Positions 9,547-18,341 of a stretch of 64,000 bases of DNA are shown here, in pieces. This DNA is from Schlesneria sphaerica (GTDB taxonomy: Bacteria > Planctomycetota > Planctomycetia > Planctomycetales > Planctomycetaceae), in the NCBI RefSeq assembly GCF_044336245.1, contig NZ_CP172346.1, positions 6,572,001 to 6,636,000 of the forward strand, read 5' to 3'. How positions within the stretch are numbered: the first letter of the stretch is position 1; every line of letters begins with the position of its first letter. The position numbers and the translations under genes are program-made. The notes beneath the pieces are model-generated. The model did no database searches. It was given only the letters and a program-made list of their open reading frames with translations, and was not told where the DNA came from.

Positions 9547-12500
9547 GACACTCCACTTCCAGATTCGACGGGAAGACTGGATTGGCTGTCCCGGACAAAC
9601 GCGCGATGGACGGTGACCTCATTCGGGTCGGCCTGGCGAGAACCATGGTGACTGCCGAATGCCTGAATCGGCGGAAATTCCCCCTGATTTTCGAATGACA
9701 GGATTCCCGTGTCGCTACGTCGACGAATCCAGCTATCAAGGAGTACCGCCGTGGCGGGAAAGATCAGTCCGGCAATCATCGGCTGAACAAGTAGTTCGAG
9801 CGGTGCCGAGTACCACAATCCAAATGTGGCGATCACCAGCGACAACAGCAGTACGGTCATGACGTGCCGCAAGACGACGAGCCTGAGCAGAATGAAGCCC
9901 ACCACCAGCGAGAAACCGGCTCCGAAAAAGAGGACCATCGAACTGTTCATCGTCTGAAATGCCAGCAATTGAGGCGAGCCGAATTGCACGAAGACGTAGC
10001 GATTGGTCGATGACTCAGGGATTCCCAGATCGACTTCAGCAGGTGGCTTGATGGAATTGGGCGTCACCCATTGAGACAGGTACTGCGGCGTGTAATCCGA
10101 CTGGCGACTCCAGATAATCCCGTTTCGTTTCCAGTGAAACCGCGGAGTGGCCGACGAGGGATAAGTAAACAGGTGCTGGTCTTTCGGCATGACCGTTTGC
10201 CAGATGACGGTTCCATCCCATAAGCACCGTGGAAGTGTCGGCGGACGCATCTCTAATCGCTCGGACCAACCCAGGATCGAGCTGAAGCGATCCTGATACT
10301 CGATCGTCAGGAGATGTTCTGCATAGGAGTTCTTGTCGGACTCTTCGGGGATCTGAATTGTGTATTTGCGGGATTCAGCGGGAGATTCGACGAAGTCCCG
10401 CGCCTGAAGCAATCGCTCATCCCAGTAAAACCGGGTCAATGTGGCGGTCGCCGGAAGGACGACCGGGAGCGCCGTTGAACGTGTTGATACACGGAACTGT
10501 GCTCGCACGATCCCCTGCCCCGTTCCATCAACCTGCGCGGTGATCAGTGCGTGCGAGACATTCCCTTTCCCCGTCGCGTGCGTTGATCGGACCAGTTTCA
10601 AGGGAATGGCTGCCGGGCTGCCATCCGCCAGCCACTGCCATGCTTCCTGGCGTGAGAACTGTGGCTTCCAGAGGTCTCGCGAAACCGGTTCCGCGTCAAA
10701 CCAGTCTGATTGCAAAAGTGAGACACGGACTTCCGAGAATGCCTCGTCCGAACTCCCAAGGATGGGGAGAGCCACTTCCGCGTCGGTGTCGAAGGCAGAG
10801 TCTTTTGCAAACGGGACAGCGTAACGGGCCTGAATCTCAAATCGTCCCAGATGCCCTTCACCCAGTTTGAGCAGGATTTGACGAGGGGTGCCCGGTGGAG
10901 TGGCAATCGGATCCGATGTCAGTTCGACGTCGCGACTCGTATAAAAGCGAATTCGTTCGGGCTCAAGGGTCGCAGGGATTGCGACCCGAATCTGGGAAAG
11001 CCGTTCGTACGAGACGTCATAGATCAGGTGTTGAACAATCTGAAATTGATTGTCCTGCCAATGGGCTTCGACCAGCGAGTCGGTTCGGACACGCTGCTTT
11101 TGTGGAGTGACCCGCAGACTGAAACGTTGTTCGTCAGTATCGACCCTGTAGGCAGTCACCTTTCGTCCTCGTACGGACTCGGGAAGTTCCAGATTGGTCG
11201 ATGAGAGAAGCTGCATGAACGTTTCACCCCGGGAGGTGAGTTCCGTCTCGACATTTTCGGCGTTTGCCAGAATCAGCGAAGTCGGTGACAGGCGAGACGC
11301 TGACTTGGGACGGGGAAGTGTCAACGTCATCTCTTCACCCGGTTTGACCGGACGCGTCGCTCGAAGGTGCAATGAGAAACCACCCGGCTGGTGTTTCACC
11401 AGGCGAACTGTGATTTGCCCTTTCTCGTCCACTGCGTGGCTTTCAACGACACCCGGTTCGTCGACCGATTCGAGTGTCCAGCCTTCCGCTTTCAAATCGG
11501 GCCACGCCAGGATGACTTCGTTCAGACTGTCCCGGTCAACGCGATAATCGAAGACGCCGTCGAGTTCCAGTTGTTGTGCGGAAGCTTTCAGCACGAACTG
11601 CGGCTTTACCTGAAAGTACGGCTTCACTTCATCGAATTTCGTGGTCAGCTTGAAGGGCTGACCCAGGAATTGATAAGCCCGCACTACCGGTCCCAACGAT
11701 GCTGGAAATTCCCCTGCATTGATTCGCAGAATGTTGGGATCGCTCGGTTCTGAGGTGAATCGAAGTCCTTCTGCGAGCGACAATCCGATCCGTCCAACCT
11801 GCTTCCGGACGCTCTCATTCTTGGCCCCTTCCACCAGGAAGCCATCGAGCATGAGAACTTTGGACTTTGTCGGCAGATTGACGGTCCAGAAAAGTTGCGC
11901 GGAGTTTGATTTTTCTTTGAGCGTGACGGCGACGCGCGTCGGATTTTTCGGGTCGGTTGTGTAGGAAAGCCGCTCAGGATCGTCGAGTTTGAATTGCTCG
12001 GTCGCACTGGGCAGTCGCACATTAAACTTGTCGAACTGACCCTGAAGTGATTTGACTTGCTGCTCGGCCCGCAGCACCACCTGATCCGCCTCGATCTGGG
12101 CTCGAATGATCGTTTGTGACTCCAGCGATGCTTCGCTCGGCTTGATCTCAACAGCCGGGTTCCACGTCAAATCAAACCGCGTCCCCAGGTCGATCGCATC
12201 GACAAGTGTCCTTGCATCCCGAGTCGGCGTAATGTCGAGACTCGTCTGTTCGCGACTGGCTTTGGTGGTCAGTGAGGGGCCCGGCAAGATCAGCTTGGCT
12301 CGACTGACGGGGCTGGGTGGCAGCGACAATACCAGGCGTCTCGACGGGAGTTGCTTTTTCAATGGCACGCTGACTGTCAGCTCAAGGTCATGCCGGCCGC
12401 GACCACGGAACCACCACACGTAGCCGAATTCCGGGTCTTTTTTCTCGAACGGAGATTCTTCGCCGTAACCCGTGTAGACCGGTGGTTGAATCAGAACTGC

Positions 12501-12959
12501 CTCGTTCAGGTAGAGAGGAACGCTGACGAACTGATCCGACTTGAGCAGACGGATTGTGAACGTCACTTTCAGAGTAGCCCGTTCGTCGTCGGCAACTCCG
12601 TCGATGGCAATAGCGTTGATGGTTGCCACTTTAGGACCGGTCTGATTCCGGTCGCCTCCCGCTTTGGCTCGTAGCAAGTCTTCGAGCGTCACATCGTAAG
12701 GGACCGCGACGGGTTCATTTGTCTTCTTATCGTAGAGATACCGAAACGCAGGCGGGGGGAGGACATTTTCGAGTGAGGACTTTCCGTTGCTCGTCGCTGC
12801 CTCTTTGCGGGCAGGCTCTGCGGGAGACACCCCCTCGATCGGCTTTGGACTTACGGGACCCTCTTGCCCCAATGACGGTACGCAGACACCGAGCGTGCTC
12901 AACGCACAAATCAGCACGTTGATCAACCGCTTTAATGACGGCGTCGTGCTTCCCTGCAT
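9543..12959 (-). CDS. Large exported membrane-anchored beta-rich protein, single unit
   Basis: A 1138-aa protein of unknown function. The start at 12959 is preferred because GAGGG lies 8 nt upstream and it opens on a signal peptide (LINVLICALSTLGVCVPSLG). Start codons at 12983 (ATG) and 12992 (TTG) add a polar prefix without a better ribosome-binding site. After the signal comes FRYLYDKKTNEPVAVPYDV, which has the same pattern as the start of the second half of its neighbour (PRVYIPVDEEGNPSESLP). A long beta-rich extracytoplasmic region follows. Three or four transmembrane helices sit near the C-terminus (MVLFFGAGFSLVVGFILL, VMTVLLLSLVIATFGLWY, LVQPMIAGLIFPATAVLL), ending in a short tail. The stop overlaps the start of the 2227-aa gene by 4 nt. 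The two genes probably form one transcript and may encode partners in an envelope complex; that is inference. Confidence 0.85.
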   Translation of the reverse strand: MQGSTTPSLKRLINVLICALSTLGVCVPSLGQEGPVSPKPIEGVSPAEPARKEAATSNGKSSLENVLPPPAFRYLYDKKTNEPVAVPYDVTLEDLLRAKAGGDRNQTGPKVATINAIAIDGVADDERATLKVTFTIRLLKSDQFVSVPLYLNEAVLIQPPVYTGYGEESPFEKKDPEFGYVWWFRGRGRHDLELTVSVPLKKQLPSRRLVLSLPPSPVSRAKLILPGPSLTTKASREQTSLDITPTRDARTLVDAIDLGTRFDLTWNPAVEIKPSEASLESQTIIRAQIEADQVVLRAEQQVKSLQGQFDKFNVRLPSATEQFKLDDPERLSYTTDPKNPTRVAVTLKEKSNSAQLFWTVNLPTKSKVLMLDGFLVEGAKNESVRKQVGRIGLSLAEGLRFTSEPSDPNILRINAGEFPASLGPVVRAYQFLGQPFKLTTKFDEVKPYFQVKPQFVLKASAQQLELDGVFDYRVDRDSLNEVILAWPDLKAEGWTLESVDEPGVVESHAVDEKGQITVRLVKHQPGGFSLHLRATRPVKPGEEMTLTLPRPKSASRLSPTSLILANAENVETELTSRGETFMQLLSSTNLELPESVRGRKVTAYRVDTDEQRFSLRVTPQKQRVRTDSLVEAHWQDNQFQIVQHLIYDVSYERLSQIRVAIPATLEPERIRFYTSRDVELTSDPIATPPGTPRQILLKLGEGHLGRFEIQARYAVPFAKDSAFDTDAEVALPILGSSDEAFSEVRVSLLQSDWFDAEPVSRDLWKPQFSRQEAWQWLADGSPAAIPLKLVRSTHATGKGNVSHALITAQVDGTGQGIVRAQFRVSTRSTALPVVLPATATLTRFYWDERLLQARDFVESPAESRKYTIQIPEESDKNSYAEHLLTIEYQDRFSSILGWSERLEMRPPTLPRCLWDGTVIWQTVMPKDQHLFTYPSSATPRFHWKRNGIIWSRQSDYTPQYLSQWVTPNSIKPPAEVDLGIPESSTNRYVFVQFGSPQLLAFQTMNSSMVLFFGAGFSLVVGFILLRLVVLRHVMTVLLLSLVIATFGLWYSAPLELLVQPMIAGLIFPATAVLLDSWIRRRSDTGILSFENQGEFPPIQAFGSHHGSRQADPNEVTVHRAFVRDSQSSLPVESGSGVS

Positions 12960-13355
12960 CGGCTTGGCCCTCAATTTCGACATGGAACTCAATTTTATCT
13001 GGAACTGGAATGCGGTTCAGAATCTGGCAATCTCCCGACAGGCTTCTGAATGCATCGACTGACATTATTCTGTGGCGCCCTCCGGAACCGGCGGCACGCG
13101 CGACAGATGACCGCTCCTGCGCGGGGATTTGGTCACACGCCCATTCTACTCCACAGCACCGCACTCCGCATCGATATTTCGCTTGCCAGGAGGAATTGAT
13201 GCCAGATCGGAACGACCGAGCGAAACTCCCGATCGCGTTTATACTTAGTTACGGATTGTCAGGCTGGTGAACTGTTCACGGGGCGAAAAAAGTTGCTGAA
13301 GAAGCCGAGAATTCGACCGGTGGGGCGATTTTCTTCGTCAGATATTCAAACTTGT
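12960..13355. other. Intergenic leader of the envelope-protein operon
   Basis: This 396-bp gap on the minus strand lies between the stop of the PSD1 gene and the start of the 1138-aa gene. Several short frames cross it without domain or ribosome-binding support. It should hold the promoter for the envelope operon, but I cannot point to one with confidence. Confidence 0.4.
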
Positions 13356-16300
13356 TTATTCCAAATAAATAAACTCGTTCAGGCAAAAAAGAACCTGGCA
13401 CCAGTCGACCACCGCTTGCCGCAACGCCGCCTCGGCTGCTGGATCGGGATAAGTTTGACGCTGCTGCTGGAGGAAACCAATGCTGTCATGCAATTCGTCT
13501 TCGGTCGGTTGCCGACTGAGTGCGGTCGCATATCCCAGGCGAACGATCGATTCGAGTGCCTTGTCCGAGTCGGTCCTCTGAGTGTCCGTGAGCAAACTCG
13601 CGGCAAATTTCCGAGAGGATTCTCGGACGAGCGGATTATTCATCAGCAGAAGTGCCTGAGGCGCGATGGTCGTCTCCGAGCGATCCGCCACAGGTGTCGT
13701 CCCGTCAGGAGCGTCGAAGACGGTCATCGACGGCATGAGCTGGCTGCGTTTGATCATGAAATACAGGCTGCGGCGACGATGGGTTTCATCCAGTTTTCCA
13801 GGCCCGTACAAACGGTCGTCCAGCATGCCACTCACGCAGAGAATGGAATCGCGAATGATTTCTGCTTCCAGTCTGCGTCGAGGTCGATGCCAGAAAGTGC
13901 TGTTCCCTCGATCCACCGAGGCGCGGGCTTCGTCCGTGTCACAATTTTGCTGATAGACACTGCTGGAGAGGATCGCGCGGTGCAATGGCTTCAGTTCCCA
14001 CTGATGTCGCACCAGTTCCTGTGCCAGCCAGTCAAGCAGTTCAGGATGCGTTGGAGGCTCACCACGTGTTCCAAAGTCGGAGGGGGTGGCGACGATTCCC
14101 CTGCCCAGGTGATGCTGCCAGAGTCGATTGGCCATGACCCGCGCTGCAAGATTGCCTGCTCCCGCTTCCCTGTCAAACAACCAGTTGGTGAGCGAACGCC
14201 TTTGGTAGGACGTTCGCCACCCGGCGGGGGCCGTCGATTGGAACCGCTGTGGTGAATCGGGATTTGCCATGAGAACCTGGAGGAACCCCTGAGTCGCGAC
14301 CGACTCTTTATTGTTCGGCTCTCCCCGTCGCAGAAAATGCGTTTCCGGCAGGAATTCCGCATCGGCTTGAGTGTTCAAGGTCACGGCGGGAAGCCCCTCG
14401 CTGGCCACGAGAACTTTTTGAAGATTGGGTTTGGGGGCCAGCGCTGCATGCTCGGCACGGCGCTTGTCAACTTCAACCCAGCCTGGATCCCGCGCCTTGA
14501 ACCAGTCGAGCACCTGAGTCCGCTGTTCGCTGGTTAAATCTGCGAACGGACGGGTGATGAGCGTCACAATTGACTCATTTAAGGCCCCTCCTACTGTCGC
14601 CGGTGGATCCGTTTCGGTCGACACCGATAACCGTGGTCGACCAATCGAATGATGGACATTGGTGTTGTACTTCAACGTGACCGTGACTCGTGTTCCCTCG
14701 GGGAACCCAAACGGCTCTTTGGCGATAAATACGGCGGCGTGGCCTTTGCCAAATTCGGGGTCCACCGCCCAGGCGCTGGCAGGGTCACCATCAATGGCTG
14801 CCGCCACGGGAAGACCATTCTGCTCAAATGTCGCTTTGGCAGAGACCAGCGGGATGGGGACGGGTGGCTGGCCGGAATCGGTCGGAGTCCCTTTCTGCTG
14901 AACCGTCACGACGAAATCAGAAAGGGCGAAGTTGCCATTCGACGCACGACCCGGACCGGAACGATCGAGACTGGGGTCCGCCAGTGCCTCCAGGCGGATC
15001 GAACGAACTCCTTGCAGGTTCGTGTCGAAGGTCATTGTCCAGACATCGTTCGCCGCGTTAGGGCCGCTGACAAGCCACGACGCGTCTTCCTGCAGTGTAA
15101 AGATTGCATCACCCGCGGACCTGTAGTTGATCGATTCGGGGAGTAACCAGGTCGTGGTGACAACATCGGTCATGCCCGTCTGTTGCCACGCGACAAACTG
15201 TTGAGGGAGAATGTTCGCTTCGTAGTCGCGCACTGCCCGTGCGAACGGAGCATGCTTGAGCTCGAACTCGGACTTTTCACGCTGGAAGCCGACGGGATCG
15301 AAGTCGAGTTCCACTTCGCTGCGGATCGTCTTCGTGAAGGTGGACAGCAGTCGGTAATAGTCCGCCTGAGGGATGGCATCGAACTTATGGTCGTGACAGC
15401 GGGCGCAGGCCACTGTCAGTCCCAGGACCGACGTGCCAATCGTCCCCAGCATGTCGTCCATTTCGTCATAGCGGTGCTTTTCAACTTCGTTTTTGGTGAT
15501 CTGGGTGGAGTGGACCCCGGCCGCCAGAAATCCCGTCGCCATCATGGCCAATCGATCCTCTGGTGCGATCTCGTCTCCCGCAATCTGCCAACGAACAAAC
15601 TGGTCGTAAGGCATGCCCGAGTTCAGGGCCTGCACAACGAAATCGCGATAGTGAAAGGCCGTGGTTCGGTCATAGTCGTGCTCGAATCCATGGCTTTCTG
15701 CGAAGCGAGCCAGATCCAGCCAGCGACGTCCCCAGCGTTCTCCGTAGTGGGGATTCGCAAGCAGTCGATCGACAAGACGTTCATAGGCGTCCGGTCGGCT
15801 GTCCTCTACAAACTCGACCACTTCTTCTGCGGTGGGAGGAAGGCCGATCAAATCAAATGACAATCGACGGATCAGCGGTTCTCGCGGGAGTTTTTGATTG
15901 GGCTCCAGTTTCGCTTCTCTCAGTTTGGCCAGGATGAATTGATCGATGGGCGATTGTCCCCATTCGTGGGTGTCAACGACTTCCGGTGAACGAGACGACT
16001 GCAGCGGTTGAAATGACCAGAAATCTCTCGCTGCGGAACCCACCTTTCGCTCGGTCCAGTGGATCGTGTCATTGCGGGCGGCGATTAATGGCTCATCGTA
16101 TGGGGCTCCCAGATCGATCCATTCCGTGATGGCCGAAATCTGTTCCGCCGTCAGCTTCTCCCCGTCCTTGGGCATTTGGGGCTCTTGCTGATGAGTGATG
16201 ACGCGCGTCAGCAGACTCTTGTCCCCTCTTCCGATCACCACCGCCGGGCCACGTTCACCCCCCTTAAGTAAACCTTCCTGAGTGACGAGATCCAGTTTGC

Positions 16301-16517
16301 CGGCAGTCTCGTGCTCGCCATGACAGGAAACACAATTCTGTTTGAGGATCGAGCGGACCTCTGCCTGAAACAGTGCCAAACCTTTCGTCCGTTTGGCGGC
16401 ATGGTCAGGATCGACGGCAACGGAGGACTCCTGCCCCAGCACCGGAGCAGCGTCGAACGGGACCCAGGTCGCCAGAACCAGCATCCCCATTACAACAAGC
16501 ACTTGCCGCATCCGCAT
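13356..16517 (-). CDS. PSD1 / DUF1549-DUF1553 planctomycete cytochrome c domain protein
   Basis: A 1053-aa exported protein. The N-terminal signal is VLVVMGMLVLATWVPFDA. A planctomycete cytochrome c domain (PSCyt1) with one haem motif, NCVSCHGEHETAGKLDL, follows near residue 62. DUF1549 starts around residue 185 (PIDQFILAKLREAKLEPNQ, then RLSFDLIGLPPT) and DUF1553 occupies the C-terminal 280 residues (VMANRLWQHHLGRGIVATP, PELLDWLAQELV). A carbohydrate-binding-like insert lies between them. The family is abundant in planctomycetes; a redox or polysaccharide role has been proposed but is unproven. Usually a DUF1501 (Tat-exported sulfatase-like) gene follows directly; here none does, so this copy is an orphan. 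The gene ends in an AT-rich stretch. Domain assignment is strong, function weak. Confidence 0.92.
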   Translation of the reverse strand: MRMRQVLVVMGMLVLATWVPFDAAPVLGQESSVAVDPDHAAKRTKGLALFQAEVRSILKQNCVSCHGEHETAGKLDLVTQEGLLKGGERGPAVVIGRGDKSLLTRVITHQQEPQMPKDGEKLTAEQISAITEWIDLGAPYDEPLIAARNDTIHWTERKVGSAARDFWSFQPLQSSRSPEVVDTHEWGQSPIDQFILAKLREAKLEPNQKLPREPLIRRLSFDLIGLPPTAEEVVEFVEDSRPDAYERLVDRLLANPHYGERWGRRWLDLARFAESHGFEHDYDRTTAFHYRDFVVQALNSGMPYDQFVRWQIAGDEIAPEDRLAMMATGFLAAGVHSTQITKNEVEKHRYDEMDDMLGTIGTSVLGLTVACARCHDHKFDAIPQADYYRLLSTFTKTIRSEVELDFDPVGFQREKSEFELKHAPFARAVRDYEANILPQQFVAWQQTGMTDVVTTTWLLPESINYRSAGDAIFTLQEDASWLVSGPNAANDVWTMTFDTNLQGVRSIRLEALADPSLDRSGPGRASNGNFALSDFVVTVQQKGTPTDSGQPPVPIPLVSAKATFEQNGLPVAAAIDGDPASAWAVDPEFGKGHAAVFIAKEPFGFPEGTRVTVTLKYNTNVHHSIGRPRLSVSTETDPPATVGGALNESIVTLITRPFADLTSEQRTQVLDWFKARDPGWVEVDKRRAEHAALAPKPNLQKVLVASEGLPAVTLNTQADAEFLPETHFLRRGEPNNKESVATQGFLQVLMANPDSPQRFQSTAPAGWRTSYQRRSLTNWLFDREAGAGNLAARVMANRLWQHHLGRGIVATPSDFGTRGEPPTHPELLDWLAQELVRHQWELKPLHRAILSSSVYQQNCDTDEARASVDRGNSTFWHRPRRRLEAEIIRDSILCVSGMLDDRLYGPGKLDETHRRRSLYFMIKRSQLMPSMTVFDAPDGTTPVADRSETTIAPQALLLMNNPLVRESSRKFAASLLTDTQRTDSDKALESIVRLGYATALSRQPTEDELHDSIGFLQQQRQTYPDPAAEAALRQAVVDWCQVLFCLNEFIYLE

Positions 16518-17011
16518 GAGAAAATTCCAGCCAGCGAGAAATCAAACTTTGCGGGTCAATGAATCAACGAGATTCTATGTGAGAATCGCGGACCAAAGTA
16601 GTTTCCGCGTTCGCCGTCGAGTCGTAAAGTCAGCAGAGCGACAACGTCGTTGAACTTCGCATGAGCGGCCCGCCTCGATGAAGCATTGCAGGCAGCGCAC
16701 TTCGCCGATCAGCATGCGGGACGAAGGAAGAATACGCCAAAATTCTCAAGACTTTCGATGACAAGCAGGCGTGAACGATCTCCGGATCGCCTCTGGCCAG
16801 GGGGCGCTTCAGGCCTGTGGAGGCAACATTACAGATGTTGCCTCACGCATCTCTGCCCGGTTGCGACGCCGCTTTGCGACAGAAATTGCCGAAAAACCGC
16901 TCCCATTTCGAGTCAATGAAGTTGGAGCCACGAAAACAACCCTGTTTCTCTTGCATTGATCGCCCATCGCTGCAATAGTTCGCCAAGAGAGACGACGCAA
17001 GCCGTCAATCG
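16518..17011. other. Intergenic between PSD1 gene and tRNA-Pro
   Basis: No gene is supported in this 494-bp gap. It holds a 10-bp perfect hairpin, GAGGCAACAT paired with ATGTTGCCTC (16820-16829 with 16835-16844, loop TACAG), without a T-run. Its role is unknown. The promoters of the divergent PSD1 and tRNA transcripts should lie here. Confidence 0.45.
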
Positions 17012-17086
17012 CGGGCTGTAGCGCAGCTTGGCTAGCGCACTTGACTGGGGGTCAAGAGGTCGCAGGTTCAAATCCTGTCAGCCCGA
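17012..17086 (+). tRNA. tRNA-Pro (anticodon GGG)
   Basis: A complete cloverleaf can be folded. The acceptor stem CGGGCTG pairs with CAGCCCG over 7 bp. The D arm contains GCGCAGCTTGGCTAGCGC. The anticodon stem CTTGA/TCAAG encloses the loop CTGGGGG, placing GGG at positions 34-36. The T arm is GCAGG-TTCAAAT-CCTGT with the standard TTCAAAT loop. The discriminator is A and CCA is not encoded. The gene reads proline codons CCC and CCT. Confidence 0.93.
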
Positions 17087-17100
17087 CTATCTTTCTGAAG

Positions 17101-17134
17101 AAGCCCTTTGGCCAACAGGTCGAAGGGCTTTCTC
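17101..17134 (+). terminator. Terminator-like hairpin after tRNA-Pro
   Basis: AAGCCCTT (17101-17108) pairs with AAGGGCTT (17123-17130), followed by TCTCATT. The hairpin sits 14 nt past the tRNA end, as expected for an intrinsic terminator; the T-run is weak. Confidence 0.55.
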
Positions 17135-17343
17135 ATTGTGGCGACGAGACTTACGCCATCGAGAGAGCAGTTCAAACAGAGGATTTCGAGGATTCGACGT
17201 TCTGCGGCGTAGTCGGCGGTAAGCCATTTCTCTCCAAGACTTTGCGAAAGTTCAACCGGTTTCACCGCAATGTCGATGATTTCGTGCCTGCCCCGGTCGG
17301 CCACGTCGATTTCGAGCTTCAACTCGGCTTGGAGGCAGTACCG

Positions 17344-17823
17344 ATGACAACACCGCTCGACCCTACGTTTCTCCGTGAAGCGATTCGCCTTTCCATCGAG
17401 AAGATGGAAGCCAACGAGGGTGGTCCGTTCGGAGCCGTCGTCGTGCGAAACGGCGAGATTGTCGGACGGGGCTGGAATCAGGTCACGTCGACGAACGATC
17501 CCACGGCTCATGCCGAAGTCGTAGCGATCCGTGATGCTTGTTCCCGCCTCAAAACGTTCTCGTTGGCAGGTTGCGAGATTTACAGCAGTTGCGAACCATG
17601 CCCGCTGTGCTTGGCCGCCATCTACTGGTCTCGGCTGGATTGCATCTACTACGCCGCCACTTGCGATGATGCGGCGGAAGCAGGTTTTGATGACCGGAGC
17701 TTTTACCGTGAGATCAGTAGACCCACTGCCGAGCGTGCGATTCCGATGCAGCAAGCCCTGCGGGAAGAAGCACTGGTGGCTTTGCAAACATGGATGAAGA
17801 AAGAAGACCGGATTCGGTACTGA
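17344..17823 (+). CDS. guaD: Guanine deaminase (GuaD-type nucleoside/base deaminase)
   Basis: A 159-aa zinc deaminase of the CDA fold that would convert guanine to xanthine and ammonia. The zinc site is visible: DPTAHAEVVAIR (His ligand and catalytic Glu, residues about 56-67) and SSCEPCPLCLAAIYW (two Cys ligands). EGGPFGAVVVRNGEI and AEAGFDD match, as I recall it, the Bacillus subtilis GuaD pattern, including the SCEPCP-CL-AIYW block typical of guanine rather than cytosine or tRNA-adenosine deaminases. The start at 17344 fits the family N-terminus; the open frame extends upstream into the tRNA and cannot be all coding. The next deaminase starts 13 nt after its stop, so the two are likely cotranscribed for nucleobase salvage or detoxification. 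Cytoplasmic. Confidence 0.88.
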   Translation: MTTPLDPTFLREAIRLSIEKMEANEGGPFGAVVVRNGEIVGRGWNQVTSTNDPTAHAEVVAIRDACSRLKTFSLAGCEIYSSCEPCPLCLAAIYWSRLDCIYYAATCDDAAEAGFDDRSFYREISRPTAERAIPMQQALREEALVALQTWMKKEDRIRY

Positions 17824-17836
17824 CGAGGACTGTCCC

Positions 17837-18289
17837 ATGACTCAACCAACAAAAGACATCTTCCTAAAAGCCGCCATCGAAGAGGCCCGCAAGGGGCTGG
17901 CCGAGGGTGGAATTCCCATCGGCTCGGTGTTGGTGATCGACGGTGAGATCGTTGGTCGTGGCCACAATCGCCGGGTTCAGAAAGGGAGTGCCATCCTGCA
18001 CGCCGAGATGGACGCTATAGAGAACGCCGGGCGACTCAAGGCCAGCGACTACCGCCGAGCCGTGCTGTATTCCACGCTGTCACCGTGCGACATGTGTTCG
18101 GGGATGTCCCTGCTTTATCGCATTCCGAAAATCGTCATCGGGGAGAATCGCACCTTTCAGGGACCGGAAGATTACGTCCGATCACGAGGTGTCATCATTG
18201 AGATCGCAGACGACACGGAGTGCGTGAAGCTGATGGAAGAGTTCATTCGGTCGAAGCCGGAACTCTGGAATGAAGACATTGGGGAGTAG
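17837..18289 (+). CDS. Cytosine deaminase, yeast Fcy1 type
   Basis: A 150-aa zinc enzyme of the CDA fold predicted to deaminate cytosine to uracil. It resembles the fungal Fcy1p enzyme rather than the bacterial amidohydrolase CodA: EGGIPIGSVLVIDGEIVGRG, QKGSAILHAEMDAIENAGRL, STLSPCDMCSGM and the closing residues LWNEDIGE all follow the yeast protein as I remember it (its end is WFEDIGE). Zinc ligands are the His of LHAE and the two Cys of SPCDMC; the Glu of HAE is the proton shuttle. It lies 13 nt after guaD. A small ORF now split by an insertion sequence begins 5 nt after its stop. Substrate assignment is from family likeness only. Confidence 0.88.
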   Translation: MTQPTKDIFLKAAIEEARKGLAEGGIPIGSVLVIDGEIVGRGHNRRVQKGSAILHAEMDAIENAGRLKASDYRRAVLYSTLSPCDMCSGMSLLYRIPKIVIGENRTFQGPEDYVRSRGVIIEIADDTECVKLMEEFIRSKPELWNEDIGE

Positions 18290-18293
18290 CACC

Positions 18294-18341
18294 ATGCTAA
18301 CCCGTGAAGACTTCACTGAGCAGCAAATCATCGTCTTGACG
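18294..18341 (+). pseudogene. 5' fragment of a small STAS-like ORF split by an IS
   Basis: An ATG at 18294, 5 nt after the cytosine deaminase stop, opens 16 codons (MLTREDFTEQQIIVLT) that run exactly into the left end of the insertion sequence. If the IS and one copy of the 8-bp duplication are removed, the frame continues without interruption at 19674. The element therefore landed inside a reading frame that was open at the time. Confidence 0.5.
18334..18341. repeat. Target-site duplication, left copy
   Basis: TCTTGACG immediately precedes the left inverted repeat and recurs at 19666-19673 directly after the right one. Its 8-bp length is typical of ISAs1-family insertion. Confidence 0.85.

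Noticed and set aside
13293..14255. 320-codon plus-strand frame opposite the PSD1 gene
   Set aside because: The minus strand encodes recognisable DUF1553 here, so this is a shadow frame.
17041..17343. N-terminal extension of the guanine deaminase into the tRNA
   Set aside because: The frame crosses the tRNA and its hairpin, and the family start lies at 17344.
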